Shown here piece by piece: positions 20,732 to 29,767 of a DNA stretch of 60,505 bases. The position numbers and the translations under genes were made by a program. The stretch covers positions 1-60,505 of the forward strand of contig JACKDJ010000025.1 of NCBI GenBank assembly GCA_020633625.1, given 5' to 3'. The notes under the pieces were generated by a model. The model saw nothing but the letters and a program-made list of their open reading frames with translations. It had not been told where the DNA came from and searched no databases. Origin of the DNA: Myxococcales bacterium. Lineage in GTDB: Bacteria > Myxococcota_A > Bradymonadia > REDH01. Within the stretch, counting starts at the first letter, position 1. Each line of letters opens with the position of its first letter.

Positions 20732-21723
20732 CGGTCGCCCGGGACGTACATCGACGCCACCTGCTCGGCGTACCCGTTGTATGGGAGCGTGGGGACCTGC
20801 TCCCGACTCGGGATCAGGTAGTCGTACTGCTGCGACCAGCGCGGGTGAGGTACGGCCGGGTCCACGTTCGAGTAGAACCCGTACTCCGTCGGGTTGATCG
20901 TGTTCCAGAAGGTTGGCGGCTGCTCCTCGACGAACTCGATGCGGACGATCGCCTTCGGGTTCTTGTAGCCATACTTCCACGGGACAATCAGGCGCAGCGG
21001 GGCGCCGTTCTGTGTGGGAAGCGGCTCGCCGTAGAGCCCGACCACCAGCAGGCCAAGCTCGTTCTGCGCCTCGTCGAGCCGAAGCGCTTCGTGGTACGGC
21101 CACGGGTCGTTGGGGCGGTTCTCGCGCCCGGGCTGCTGCGCCGGACGGTCCACAGCCGTGAAGACCACGTACCGGGCGCTGCCCATCGGATCGGCGTGCG
21201 CGATCAGCGACGCCAGCGGGAACCCGTTCCACGGTACCGTCATGGCCCACGTCTCCACGCAGCGAAACCGGTACACGCGCTCCTCGATGGGGAACATCCG
21301 CACCAGGTCGTCGAAGCCCAGGATGCCCGGGTTGTGGCAGAGCCCGGCGATCTCGACCGTCCACGGTTCGACCTCGAAGTCCCCGACGAGGCGCCAGACG
21401 CCCTGCTTGCTCGTCGTGAACTCGTAGTAGTTGTTGTACGTGCGCGCAGCCTCTTCGCCGGTGAGCGCGCGCTCCGGGACCGCGTATGCCTCGTTGCGGG
21501 TCCCGGGGAGGTAGCTCCCGAGCCCGGTGACCGTCTGCGTGTCGCCGCCCTCGGAGTAGCCCTCGACCGAGAGCCCGCACGCCGCCAGCGCACGTGTCGC
21601 GGCGGCCGACGCGGCACCCAGGCCGAGCGCCCGGATCAGCGCACGGCGGTTGAGGTATGCGTCATGCGGCGTCGCCGCGGAGTCGGGCAGCGCCCAAGGT
21701 CTAGGGATGCGGACGTTGGCCAT
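20728..21723 (-). CDS. msrP: Periplasmic methionine-sulfoxide reductase catalytic subunit (molybdoenzyme)
   Basis: 331 residues of the MsrP/YedY sulfite-oxidase fold, which reduces oxidised methionines in envelope proteins. The N-terminus carries a Tat-type signal (NRRALIRALGLGA). The Mo-ligand Cys is residue 155 in RFRCVETWAMTVPWNGF. The C-terminal half tracks E. coli MsrP closely (QNGAPLRLIVPWKYGYKNPK, then the EYGFYSNVDP and HPRWSQ motifs, ending NGYAEQVASMY). The heme partner MsrQ is not adjacent, so electrons must come from elsewhere. Last gene of a three-gene operon; its ATG overlaps the barrel-gene stop as TGATG. Confidence 0.93.
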   Translation of the reverse strand: MANVRIPRPWALPDSAATPHDAYLNRRALIRALGLGAASAAATRALAACGLSVEGYSEGGDTQTVTGLGSYLPGTRNEAYAVPERALTGEEAARTYNNYYEFTTSKQGVWRLVGDFEVEPWTVEIAGLCHNPGILGFDDLVRMFPIEERVYRFRCVETWAMTVPWNGFPLASLIAHADPMGSARYVVFTAVDRPAQQPGRENRPNDPWPYHEALRLDEAQNELGLLVVGLYGEPLPTQNGAPLRLIVPWKYGYKNPKAIVRIEFVEEQPPTFWNTINPTEYGFYSNVDPAVPHPRWSQQYDYLIPSREQVPTLPYNGYAEQVASMYVPGDR

Positions 21724-22607
21724 CAGAACTCGTAGGTGATGCCTGCGCCGACGTCGTAACCGCGTGCCGCGGCGTCGGCGTATGGAATGCCCCCCACCGA
21801 GAGCGCCAACCCGACGCCGCCGAGGTGGGGGTGGCCGATCCCGACCTTCGCCTGGACATAGAGCGTCTGGGCCGTTGCGAGCGTGTCGCCCTCGAGCGGC
21901 TGCGTGTTGATCGTCGCCTTTGCGAACAGCTCGGTCGTAAGGATGTCGGCGACCGGCTGGGCACCGACGCCAGCCGAGACGACCACACCGTCACGGAAGT
22001 CCGCGCACGGCCCGGAGACGTGCTGACTGCAGCCGCGCCAGAGATAGCCGACGGCGCCCTGAGCCCAGATCCGGCGCGGGTAGAAAGAGTGCCCGATCTG
22101 CAGCCGCGGCATCAGGTCGACGTTGTCGTCGCCCACGACCGGGAACTGCGCCGGGTCGAACAGGTCGTTCGGCAGCCCGTCGGCGTGCGCCTGGTCCGAT
22201 GGGTCCGCATAGACCGGGAGCTTGGCTTCGATGCCGACCGTGAAAGGGAAGTGGCGGAGCGGCGCGTGGTCTACGGCGAGCCGCAGGTCTCCGATCGAGC
22301 GATTGCGATATCGAATGTTCGACAGCTCGCTGTGATTCGTCGCTGCGACCCAGGCGGCGTTTACCGACACTTGCAGGCGGCCCGGGAGGCCGACCTCGGC
22401 GTAGAGGTCGGCCGTCGTCGACCGGTACGCGAGCCCGGTCGAGACCCCGTCTCGCATGCCGTCGCTGGCGTCGAAAGCGGACAGGCCGAGCTTGGCGAAC
22501 CCGGTCCCGGGGTCGTGAACCCACGGCCCTGCGAAGCAGACGGCCGGGAGGGAGAGAACGAGCGCCGCCGCGCACGCGCGGACGCTGCGTGCCGTGACCC
22601 CGTTCAC
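21723..22607 (-). CDS. Outer-membrane beta-barrel protein
   Basis: 294 residues with an N-terminal signal (VRACAAALVLSLPAVCFA) and alternating amphipathic strands ending in a C-terminal aromatic signature (ITYEF), as expected for an outer-membrane barrel. Strands such as GYDVGAGITYEF and RLQVSVNAAWVAATNHS are visible. Resembles transporter/solute-porin type barrels, but no specific family assigned. GTG 22607 overlaps the stop of the upstream 985-residue gene as GTGA, so it is chosen over the ATG 20 codons earlier. Middle gene of the operon with msrP. Confidence 0.78.
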   Translation of the reverse strand: MNGVTARSVRACAAALVLSLPAVCFAGPWVHDPGTGFAKLGLSAFDASDGMRDGVSTGLAYRSTTADLYAEVGLPGRLQVSVNAAWVAATNHSELSNIRYRNRSIGDLRLAVDHAPLRHFPFTVGIEAKLPVYADPSDQAHADGLPNDLFDPAQFPVVGDDNVDLMPRLQIGHSFYPRRIWAQGAVGYLWRGCSQHVSGPCADFRDGVVVSAGVGAQPVADILTTELFAKATINTQPLEGDTLATAQTLYVQAKVGIGHPHLGGVGLALSVGGIPYADAAARGYDVGAGITYEF

Positions 22608-25561
22608 GACACGCGACGCGCGCGCCGACGCGCGATGAACAGCGCGCCGAAGAACACCAGGGTCCACCCGCTGTTCTGGCCGGGCCGCGGCGCAACCTCA
22701 CAGTTGCACAGCGTCGGGGTCACCGTGACCACACGGTCGTCGACCTCGAACTGCACGACGGCGACGGGGCCGAACGCGCCGGCGGCGTCACGAGCAACGG
22801 CGGTCACTGTGATGACGTCCCCGCTCTGGAGATCGGAGTACGTCCAGCGGGTCTCCCCGCCGGAACCCTGCGGCACGCGGGGCCAGGTCGACATGTCTTC
22901 CGGGCAGATCTGGCCAGCGTGCGCGGCACACCAGGCGATGTCGACGTCTTCGGCGCCGTCGGGGTCGTCGACGTGGCTGACGACGAGCTCGACGCTCTCA
23001 GTGTCGTCGGGGAAGACCTGACCGTCGGTGGGTGCGACGAAGCTGAGCGCACCGGGGGCCGAGTTCTCCGAGTTGATCCAGAAGTCGCACGTGACCCACG
23101 GGGACGCCTGGTCGCCGTCCGTCGCGCGGACGCGGACATCGTAGTGCTGGTCCTCGGCGAGACCCGAGCCGTCGATCGGCACCGAGACGGTCGACGCGTC
23201 GGCTGGCTGCTCGACGCTCGCGGCGATGAGGGGCTCGGTCTGCTCCGGGTCGCTTCCGAAAGGTCGGATCTCGACCTCGACGGTGACCGCCTGCCGCTCC
23301 GCGTCGCTGCCCGGAGTGATGGTCACCTCGGTCGGGGTCCCGTTCGTGAAGACGAAGCCAGCGCACTGTGCGCCGATCTCTCCGCCGAATCCGGGCGCGG
23401 TAGGCGCCGTATTGGTCTTCACGCGGAACTGTCGGACATTGCTCATCTCGGAGCTCGCGCCGTTCGCGTCGATGGCATAGGCGCGAGCGTAGTACGTCGT
23501 CGTCCACTCGAGCGGAGGGGCGACGGCCCAGGTGGTGCGGCCGGCAGGCTCGTTCTGCAGGATCTCGCCAGACGTCGCGACGATGTCCGTGAACTCCGCG
23601 TCCGTCGCCACCTCGAACACGAGCGAGAGGTCGTCGCCGTCTGGGTCTTCCGAGTTGGTCGCCGAGATCGCGGGAGTCGTTGCGCCGACCGTCTCGCCCT
23701 CGTCTGGCTTGACGATCTCGGGCGCGGACGGCGGCAGGTTGGTCGCGTTGACGCCGAAGCTGGCGTAGGTGGACCACGGGCTGATACCGGGGATCGCAAA
23801 CCCGTCCCGCGCGCGAACGCGCCACCAGATCACCTCGTCCTCGGGCAGCGGAGTCACGGGGACGTACGAGGTGACGCCGGAGCTGTCTTCGGTGAGCTCG
23901 CCGTGCTCGTCGGCGCCGTCCGCAGTGTCTCCGTAGTGGATCTCGAACTCGTACACGAGGATGTCACCGTCTGGATCCGAGGCGTTCTCGACGGTGAGCG
24001 GAGGGTTTGTCTCGGCGACGATGACGCCGTCGATCGGCGACACCGGCACCGGCGTCGAGGGCGGGACGTTGACGGACCGCACGTCGACCGCGACCGCCTG
24101 AGATGCGCTGAACTCGTCGTCCGCGGCAGTCACTGTCAGCAGGTACGGAGCGCCTTCGCCTGCCGTCGCCGACGGAGTCCAGCGGAAGTGCGAGTCGCCG
24201 GGCGTGTCGTCGAGCACGCCGTCTGCGACCGGATTGCCGTCCGCGTCGACGAGCTCGTAGGTCAGCGTCAGGACGTCGTCGTCAGGATCCTCCGTGGCGA
24301 TCTCGACATCCAGGATGGCGCCTTCGCTGATGATCGCGCGACCGGGCGGCTCGGGTGCTGGCCCTCCGGCGATGAGGAGATCGAGCGTGGGAGCGCGGTT
24401 CCCGAGCTCGACGATCACCGTGTAGCGCCCTGCCGACCCTTGGTTCCGCCCCTCCCACGCGGTGTCGCCGTATGTTGTCACGGCGACGCAGTAGCGCCCG
24501 TCGCTGCCGAGCGTCCCGGTGTCCAGCTGGCCGTTCAGTCCGTAGCCGTCCGCGTCGTCGCTCTCTGCGACAAGTCGGCTCCGGTCCGCGGTCCAAACGG
24601 ACACGACCGGGTCGACGTATGGGTCGTCCTCGTATGCTCCGCCGAGGAGCAGGGCCGTCGTCGTGTAGACGAAGAAGCGGTCGTTCGCGACGCCGTCGAA
24701 GCAGTACCAGTCGATGTCGCCGTTTCGCGGCGCGATGCGGGCGTCGATGCTGACGAACACCCCGCCGTCGGGCGCCCGGAGCGCCGCGGCGTCGATCGTG
24801 CTCGCGCCCTCGGCGCCGGGCGAGTCGTTCGGCTCGTACGGATCGGGCGTGCCGATCGCGAGCGCGAGGTCGCCGGTGTCGTTCTCGACGTCGATGGCCG
24901 CGGCCCAGGGACCGTCGAAGACGGCGGTCTCGTGTACGCCGTTGGTGTCGTGCACGAAGACCCGGTAGTCGTCGGCGACGCGCAGCCCGCGCATCGTGAA
25001 GCGCCCCCCACGCCCGTCGGCGGGGCGACAGCAGTCGGGTGCGACCGACCCTGTGTGATTGTAGTTCGTCTCTGCCGTGCGCTCCACGCGCACGACCGCG
25101 TTCACGGAGGGCGTGCCGTCGGAACCCAAGATGCGGCCGGTGACCACTCCCTGCTCCAGCAGCAGCAAGTCCACCGCGTCGATGTCTGCAGAGCCGTCGA
25201 ACTCCAGCACGTCGGCAGACTCGCGGAGCCACCCGTCCGCGACCGGCTCGGCCACGTCGAACCAGCGATCCCCGTAGGCGTCGGTCTGCGTCGCTCCCAT
25301 CCGGGCATCGACCAGATAGCGACCCGGCGCGGGGTCCGCGAACACGAACGACCCGTCCGCCGCGGTGCTCACCGTCGCCGCGATGCCGAGCGACTTCGAC
25401 GGTGGTCCGGCGTACCAGAGACGCACCTGCATCGAGCCGAGCCCGCTGCCGCTGAGCGCAGTGACCCGGCCGCGAATCGACGCGGCGTGCGCATCGACCG
25501 CGCCCGTCAGCGCGACGATCGAGATACCGAGGGCGAGGAGCAGGCGCGCGTGTGTTCTCAT
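22604..25561 (-). CDS. Large surface protein with Ig/fibronectin-like domains and MYXO-CTERM-type tail
   Basis: 985 residues. Signal peptide (LLLALGISIVALTGAVDAHA), an N-terminal carboxypeptidase-regulatory/SdrD-like beta domain pair (about residues 28-200), a bacterial pre-peptidase-like domain (about 240-395, YEPNDSP... DWYCFDG), then four to five Ig/cadherin/fibronectin-type modules with repeated SDPDGD, EDPDGDD and VDDPDG motifs. The C-terminus is CNCEVAPRPGQNSGW, a hydrophobic helix and RRRARR, the layout of a MYXO-CTERM sorting tail. ATG 25561 has AGGGTGA 5 nt upstream. First gene of the operon with the barrel and msrP. Probably exposed on the cell surface; a scaffold or adhesin role is inference. 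Confidence 0.82.
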   Translation of the reverse strand: MRTHARLLLALGISIVALTGAVDAHAASIRGRVTALSGSGLGSMQVRLWYAGPPSKSLGIAATVSTAADGSFVFADPAPGRYLVDARMGATQTDAYGDRWFDVAEPVADGWLRESADVLEFDGSADIDAVDLLLLEQGVVTGRILGSDGTPSVNAVVRVERTAETNYNHTGSVAPDCCRPADGRGGRFTMRGLRVADDYRVFVHDTNGVHETAVFDGPWAAAIDVENDTGDLALAIGTPDPYEPNDSPGAEGASTIDAAALRAPDGGVFVSIDARIAPRNGDIDWYCFDGVANDRFFVYTTTALLLGGAYEDDPYVDPVVSVWTADRSRLVAESDDADGYGLNGQLDTGTLGSDGRYCVAVTTYGDTAWEGRNQGSAGRYTVIVELGNRAPTLDLLIAGGPAPEPPGRAIISEGAILDVEIATEDPDDDVLTLTYELVDADGNPVADGVLDDTPGDSHFRWTPSATAGEGAPYLLTVTAADDEFSASQAVAVDVRSVNVPPSTPVPVSPIDGVIVAETNPPLTVENASDPDGDILVYEFEIHYGDTADGADEHGELTEDSSGVTSYVPVTPLPEDEVIWWRVRARDGFAIPGISPWSTYASFGVNATNLPPSAPEIVKPDEGETVGATTPAISATNSEDPDGDDLSLVFEVATDAEFTDIVATSGEILQNEPAGRTTWAVAPPLEWTTTYYARAYAIDANGASSEMSNVRQFRVKTNTAPTAPGFGGEIGAQCAGFVFTNGTPTEVTITPGSDAERQAVTVEVEIRPFGSDPEQTEPLIAASVEQPADASTVSVPIDGSGLAEDQHYDVRVRATDGDQASPWVTCDFWINSENSAPGALSFVAPTDGQVFPDDTESVELVVSHVDDPDGAEDVDIAWCAAHAGQICPEDMSTWPRVPQGSGGETRWTYSDLQSGDVITVTAVARDAAGAFGPVAVVQFEVDDRVVTVTPTLCNCEVAPRPGQNSGWTLVFFGALFIARRRARRVS

Positions 25562-25720
25562 TTCATCACCCTACACGCTGCGAGCCCGCGAATCCAGCCG
25601 TGGCGGGCCCGTCGACCGCCGGTCGGGCCGCTCCGACGCCGCGCCCGGCCGCCGTCTCCGCGTTGTGGTCACAGCCGCGAGAGAGTACATCTCACAAGCC
25701 CCCAAAGCGGAGCGCAGCTA

Positions 25721-26641
25721 GTGTCTCACACCCGTCTCCGATTCCGACCCCTTGCAGCGCTCGCGGCAGCCGTCGCCGCGGTCGCCGCGACACCGCCGCC
25801 CGTGCGCGCGCAGGACGCGCCGACGGTCGTCTTCGCCGACCCGGACGGTGGCTACGACCGCTTCGCCTGGTACGGCGAGACCTCCACCTACGAGATCAAA
25901 ATCCTCGGCACCGTCGCCGTCCGCGCCGGGATCAGCGTCGGCTACGTCGCGCATGATGACGAGCTCGGCGCAGTCGTCCCCATGCAGATCGTCGGGACGA
26001 CCGTCGGCTTCTTCGACACCGTCTACCCCATCGACAACACCAGCCTCACGCTCCTCGGTGTGCACGATGGCCTCCGCGCCATCTTCACTGACAGCGACTA
26101 CAACGAGCGGGACTACGTCACGCGCTTCATCATCCGCTACGACCGCGACCAGTATCTGCACGACCTCGTGCAGATTCGCCCCGGGCACCCCGACCGGCCC
26201 CGCCGGACCGTCATCCCGCGCGACCTCTACGACGACCTCGGGATGGTCTTCGACATCCGTGGGCGCGACCTCGCCGTCGGGACTCAGTTCGTCTACCACA
26301 CCCACGATGGCGAGGAACTCTCCCGATTCACCGTCACAGTCACGGGGACCGAGGCGGTCTACACCGAGCTCGGCTACATCGACTCCTTCGTCCTGGAGTG
26401 GGTCACCGAGCCGCTCGAGTCCGTCGCGGCGTTGCCGTTTGGCGACGTCGCGCTCCCGCCCGCCTTTCGGCCGACCGGCGACCCCGAGCCCGTCGCCAAG
26501 AGCTATGTCTCGACGGACTCCCGCCGACTCCTCGTCGGCGGTGACGTCCCCACCGACATCGGCAACATGACGATCCGCATCACCTCCCTCGACGCTCCGA
26601 GCACCGCCTACTCGCCGCCGTCGCTCGAGGACGTCCCGTGA
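25721..26641 (+). CDS. Exported DUF3108-like protein
   Basis: 306 residues with an Ala-rich signal sequence (PLAALAAAVAAVAATPPPVRA) and a beta-rich mature part. The run of strands (TSTYEIKILGTVAVRAGISV, FIIRYDRDQYLHDLVQIRP) resembles DUF3108-type periplasmic beta proteins, but this is only a visual match. GTG 25721 has GGAG about 10 nt upstream. Its stop overlaps the next gene (GTGA). Divergent from the surface-protein operon across 159 bp. Substrate unknown. Confidence 0.65.
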   Translation: MSHTRLRFRPLAALAAAVAAVAATPPPVRAQDAPTVVFADPDGGYDRFAWYGETSTYEIKILGTVAVRAGISVGYVAHDDELGAVVPMQIVGTTVGFFDTVYPIDNTSLTLLGVHDGLRAIFTDSDYNERDYVTRFIIRYDRDQYLHDLVQIRPGHPDRPRRTVIPRDLYDDLGMVFDIRGRDLAVGTQFVYHTHDGEELSRFTVTVTGTEAVYTELGYIDSFVLEWVTEPLESVAALPFGDVALPPAFRPTGDPEPVAKSYVSTDSRRLLVGGDVPTDIGNMTIRITSLDAPSTAYSPPSLEDVP

Positions 26642-27135
26642 CGACGGTCCAAGTCCACGTCCGCCCGGTCGTCCTCGCCGCTGTGGTGCACCTTGGGCTG
26701 GTCGCGAGCTGCGGCGCCGCGCCCGTCGCCGTCGGTGCCTCCACAGATGGTCTACAGCGCGGACTCGACCTCTCCGCCGACCTCTCGAGAGCTCTGGAGC
26801 TGACCCGTGGACTCACCGCGGCGCTCGGCCAACCGGACCCCGCCGACGCGATCGCGGCACTCGATGAGTACATTGACGGGCATCTCGACGAGATGCGCGT
26901 CATCGCCGCCGGGGCGCGGCACGCGATCGACGCCCGCGCCGGCGACGACCGCGTCGCCTACGAAGCCGCGCTCGGCGCGGCGATGCGCGACGACGTCTTC
27001 GCGTGGCACGACGCGATCGACGAGTTCCGGACCGCACACCCGGATCTGCGCGACCAACTCGACGCGCAGCTCGACCGCCTCGGCACGCAGTACGCTGATC
27101 AGCGGCTAGGCGAGGGCGAAGACGACGGCGACTGA
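26638..27135 (+). CDS. Small lipoprotein of unknown function
   Basis: 165 residues. N-terminal lipoprotein signal with lipobox VASC (VVHLGLVASCGAAP), then a helical, Asp/Ala/Arg-rich domain with several heptad-like stretches ending in an acidic tail (GEGEDDGD). GTG start overlaps the preceding stop, so it is translationally coupled to the DUF3108-like gene; the two probably form one envelope unit. No family recognised. Its stop is only 7 bp from the convergent transporter stop. Confidence 0.7.
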   Translation: MTTVQVHVRPVVLAAVVHLGLVASCGAAPVAVGASTDGLQRGLDLSADLSRALELTRGLTAALGQPDPADAIAALDEYIDGHLDEMRVIAAGARHAIDARAGDDRVAYEAALGAAMRDDVFAWHDAIDEFRTAHPDLRDQLDAQLDRLGTQYADQRLGEGEDDGD

Positions 27136-27142
27136 CCCCCCG

Positions 27143-28048
27143 TCAGCCCGACGCCGCGCGCCCGGTCCCTGTGCCAGCGCTGATCGCCATCCCCGCGAGG
27201 ATCAACGCCGCGCCGGCCATCGACGCCGCCGTCGGCACCTCGCGGAACTCGACCGCGCCGATCACGAAACCGAACACGACCTGGACGTAGCTCACGGCCG
27301 TCGCGCGTGACACGGGCAGCAAATGGAGCCCGCGGGTCATCAAGACCTGCGCCGACTGGGTCGTCGCTCCGATCCCCAGCAGGATCAGCCACTCCGTCCA
27401 GCTCGTCGGCCAGACCCACACTCGCACCGCCGCAGGCACGATGAAGGGCACCGCCATCAGCGGGAACCAGAACACGATCACCAGCGGATCGTCGGTTGCC
27501 CGCAGCTTGCGAACCGTCACGTAGACGAAGGCGCTGAGCAACGATCCGGCGCACGCCGCAAGCACTCCAGCTGTCGGCAGCGACACCCCGCCAAACAGGA
27601 ACGACGGACGCGCGATCGCGATCACACCGCCGATACTCAACGCCGCCCCGATCAACACGCGCCGCGCGACAGGCTCCGCCAGCAGCCACGCTCCCAGCAC
27701 CGCACTCAGGATCGGGTTCGTGTACTGGATCGCCGTGGCGTCGCCGAGCGGGAGCGTCGACAGCGAGGTGTAGAAGCAGACCAGGGCGACCGCGCCGAGG
27801 ATGCCGCGCGTCGCCAAGAGGCGTCGATCCACGCCGAGAGGCGAGACGCGTGCGTGGCGCATCATCACGAGGCCGACGAACAGCGTCACCACCACCCGCG
27901 CCGCGGCGAGCTGGATGGGGGGCATGGTCCGGCTACCCGCCTTTACCAGCGCTCCCATCAGCGCAAAGAGTAGGGCGGCGCCAAACATCAGCGTGAGCCC
28001 TCGCCGCTCGCCCGGACCGGTCTCTGATGGGGGGGTGGGCTGAGGCAT
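27143..28048 (-). CDS. EamA-family (DMT superfamily) inner-membrane transporter
   Basis: 301 residues with ten predicted transmembrane helices in two homologous EamA halves, the first beginning LMFGAALLFALMGALVKAGS and the second after FIVPAAVRVWVWP. Such proteins export amino acids, nucleotides or drugs; the substrate cannot be deduced. ATG 28048 (MPQPTPPSETG) is chosen because it starts the coding composition; the frame is open upstream to 28237 but runs into intergenic sequence. Divergent from the cyclic-nucleotide kinase gene. Confidence 0.85.
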   Translation of the reverse strand: MPQPTPPSETGPGERRGLTLMFGAALLFALMGALVKAGSRTMPPIQLAAARVVVTLFVGLVMMRHARVSPLGVDRRLLATRGILGAVALVCFYTSLSTLPLGDATAIQYTNPILSAVLGAWLLAEPVARRVLIGAALSIGGVIAIARPSFLFGGVSLPTAGVLAACAGSLLSAFVYVTVRKLRATDDPLVIVFWFPLMAVPFIVPAAVRVWVWPTSWTEWLILLGIGATTQSAQVLMTRGLHLLPVSRATAVSYVQVVFGFVIGAVEFREVPTAASMAGAALILAGMAISAGTGTGRAASG

Positions 28049-28069
28049 GTTCGCGCGCAATTCGCCGTC

Positions 28070-28098
28070 ACAAGACCCCCCGACCATGCCATTGTCAA
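28070..28098 (-). promoter_or_regulatory. Possible promoter of the EamA transporter
   Basis: A perfect TTGACA on the minus strand (28093-28098) with a weak TCTTGT 17 bp downstream, 22 bp before ATG 28048. The -10 is poor, so only the -35 is noteworthy. Confidence 0.3.
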
Positions 28099-28158
28099 TC
28101 CATTGTGTTCGGCGCTCCGGGCAGCTAGCTTCGTTGTCGCCCCTGTCTCCCGGCGCCG

Positions 28159-29517
28159 ATGCACATCGCCGAGTTCCTCGCGCAGGTCCCCCCGTTCGAC
28201 ACCCTGAGCCCATCGGCGCTCGGCTGGCTCGTCGCACAGACGACCCTCGAGAATCACCGCGCCGGCGACCTGATCATTCGGAAGGGTGATCTCGGCGAGC
28301 AGATGTACGTCGTCTTCGAGGGCGAGGTCGCGGTGCCGGTCGAGCACGCCGACGGGCGGACCCGGTTCCGGGCGCGCCTACCGCCCCGCCACTTCTTTGG
28401 CGAGATGGCGATCCTCACCGAGGAGCGTCGGAACGCCGACGTCTTCGCCGCCACCGACTGCGTCCTCCTCGCCATCCCGGGGGCCGCCGTCCTCGACCTC
28501 GTCGAAGAGAGCGTCGACGTCGCGTCGTTCCTCACCGAGGTCCTCGGCGAGCGCCTCATGGAGACCGGCGGAATCCGCAAGGTCGGCAAGTATCAGCTCG
28601 TTCGAAAAATCGGCCGCGGCGGTATGTCGGTCGTCTTCGAGGGACGCCACCCCGACCTCGAGCGCCCCGTCGCCGTCAAGATGCTCAGCCACGGCCTCGT
28701 GCACCGACGGAACTTCGCCGAGCGATTCCGCAACGAGGGCAAGATCATCGCGAGCCTCAACCACCCCAACATCGTCGACGTCTTCGACATGGAGGAGGCC
28801 TACGCGACGTTCTTCATCGTCATGGAGAAGCTCGAGGGTAGAGACCTCTCCGACGTCATCGAGCAAGAAGGCCCCATCGAGGCCAAAGCCGTCCGCAGAA
28901 TCCTCCGGCAGGTCGCAGAGGCCCTCGACTACGCCCACTCCAAGGGGGTCGTGCACCGCGACGTCAAGCCGTCGAACGTCGCCATCGACGACGCCGGCAA
29001 CGTCAAGCTGATGGACTTCGGGCTCGCCAAGGTCAACCGACTCGAGGCACAGCTCCAAGAAGACGCCGACATCGTCCTCGGCACCCCCTATTACATGTCC
29101 CCAGAGCAGGCCCGCGGCGACGAGCTCGACCTGCGCACCGACATCTACAATCTCGGCATCCTCGCGTTCGAGATGCTCACCGGGCAGCGACCCTACTCCG
29201 GACGGACCAAGTCCGAAGTACAGCGAAAGCACGTTCAAGCACCCGTTCCGTCCGTGCGGTCCATCCTCCCCGATGTGCCGAGCGACCTCGAGGCGTTCGT
29301 CACGAAGGCCCTGCAGAAGCACCCGATCGACCGCTTCCAGACCTGCCGCGAGGTCCTCCAGTTCCTCGCTCGCTCCGGCAGCACAGTCGACCTTCGTGTC
29401 CGGACCATCCGCCTCGCGTACCCGGGCAGCGCCGAGCTCGCCGTCGAGGCCGCGGTCCGTCAGTTCGAGGCCGCGATCCGAGCCGCCCGCGGCGCCGAGA
29501 TCTCCATCGACGACTAG
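28159..29517 (+). CDS. Cyclic-nucleotide-binding / Ser-Thr protein kinase fusion
   Basis: 452 residues. Residues 10-125 form a cNMP-binding domain (IIRKGDLGEQMYVVFEGEVA, FFGEMAILTEERRNADVFA), followed from residue 145 by a complete Hanks-type kinase: Gly loop GRGGMSVVFEG, VAVK lysine 174, catalytic HRDVKPSN with D268, DFG with D286, and the GTPYYMSPEQ activation segment. C-terminal 60 residues form an unassigned tail. Predicted to be allosterically gated by cAMP or cGMP, as in eukaryotic PKG; this arrangement in one chain is uncommon in bacteria. Start ATG 28159. A weak GC hairpin with a TTTTT run follows the stop. Confidence 0.9.
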   Translation: MHIAEFLAQVPPFDTLSPSALGWLVAQTTLENHRAGDLIIRKGDLGEQMYVVFEGEVAVPVEHADGRTRFRARLPPRHFFGEMAILTEERRNADVFAATDCVLLAIPGAAVLDLVEESVDVASFLTEVLGERLMETGGIRKVGKYQLVRKIGRGGMSVVFEGRHPDLERPVAVKMLSHGLVHRRNFAERFRNEGKIIASLNHPNIVDVFDMEEAYATFFIVMEKLEGRDLSDVIEQEGPIEAKAVRRILRQVAEALDYAHSKGVVHRDVKPSNVAIDDAGNVKLMDFGLAKVNRLEAQLQEDADIVLGTPYYMSPEQARGDELDLRTDIYNLGILAFEMLTGQRPYSGRTKSEVQRKHVQAPVPSVRSILPDVPSDLEAFVTKALQKHPIDRFQTCREVLQFLARSGSTVDLRVRTIRLAYPGSAELAVEAAVRQFEAAIRAARGAEISIDD

Positions 29518-29521
29518 CGCC

Positions 29522-29551
29522 GCCGCCCCGAGGGCGATCGCGCGGCTTTTT
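29522..29551 (+). terminator. Possible terminator after the kinase gene
   Basis: GCCGC (29522) pairs with GCGGC (29542), with inner CCC/GGG pairing, followed directly by TTTTTCG. Modest stem but a real T tract, 5 bp past the stop. Confidence 0.45.
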
Positions 29552-29614
29552 CGCGAGCGTCAGACGGCTCGGTTACGATGCGGTATGTAGGCGTTCGCGC
29601 ACACCGAGATCGTC

Positions 29615-29767
29615 ATGGACCCCAACGAGATCGAGAGATTCCTCGCCGACGTCGGCGAGGCCCACCTCCGCGGCCAGCTCGACGCGCTCCTCGGGCCCGC
29701 CGAACCGCGCCGCGCCGCCGGCTGGTGGGACCGGTGGCCAGCCATTCCCACAGAACCGCGACGGTGA
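29615..29767 (+). CDS. Small ORF coupled to a lipoprotein gene
   Basis: 50 residues (MDPNEIERFLADVGEAHLRG at the start, GWWDRWPAIPTEPRR at the end), an amphipathic helix followed by a Trp-rich tail. Its TGA overlaps the GTG of the next gene as GTGA, the same coupling used throughout this genome, which is the main evidence that it is translated. No strong Shine-Dalgarno. No family recognised. Confidence 0.5.
   Translation: MDPNEIERFLADVGEAHLRGQLDALLGPAEPRRAAGWWDRWPAIPTEPRR

Noticed and set aside
22919..25720. Long upstream extension of the DUF3108-like gene
   Set aside because: It runs antisense through the surface-protein gene; the signal peptide sets the real start at 25721.
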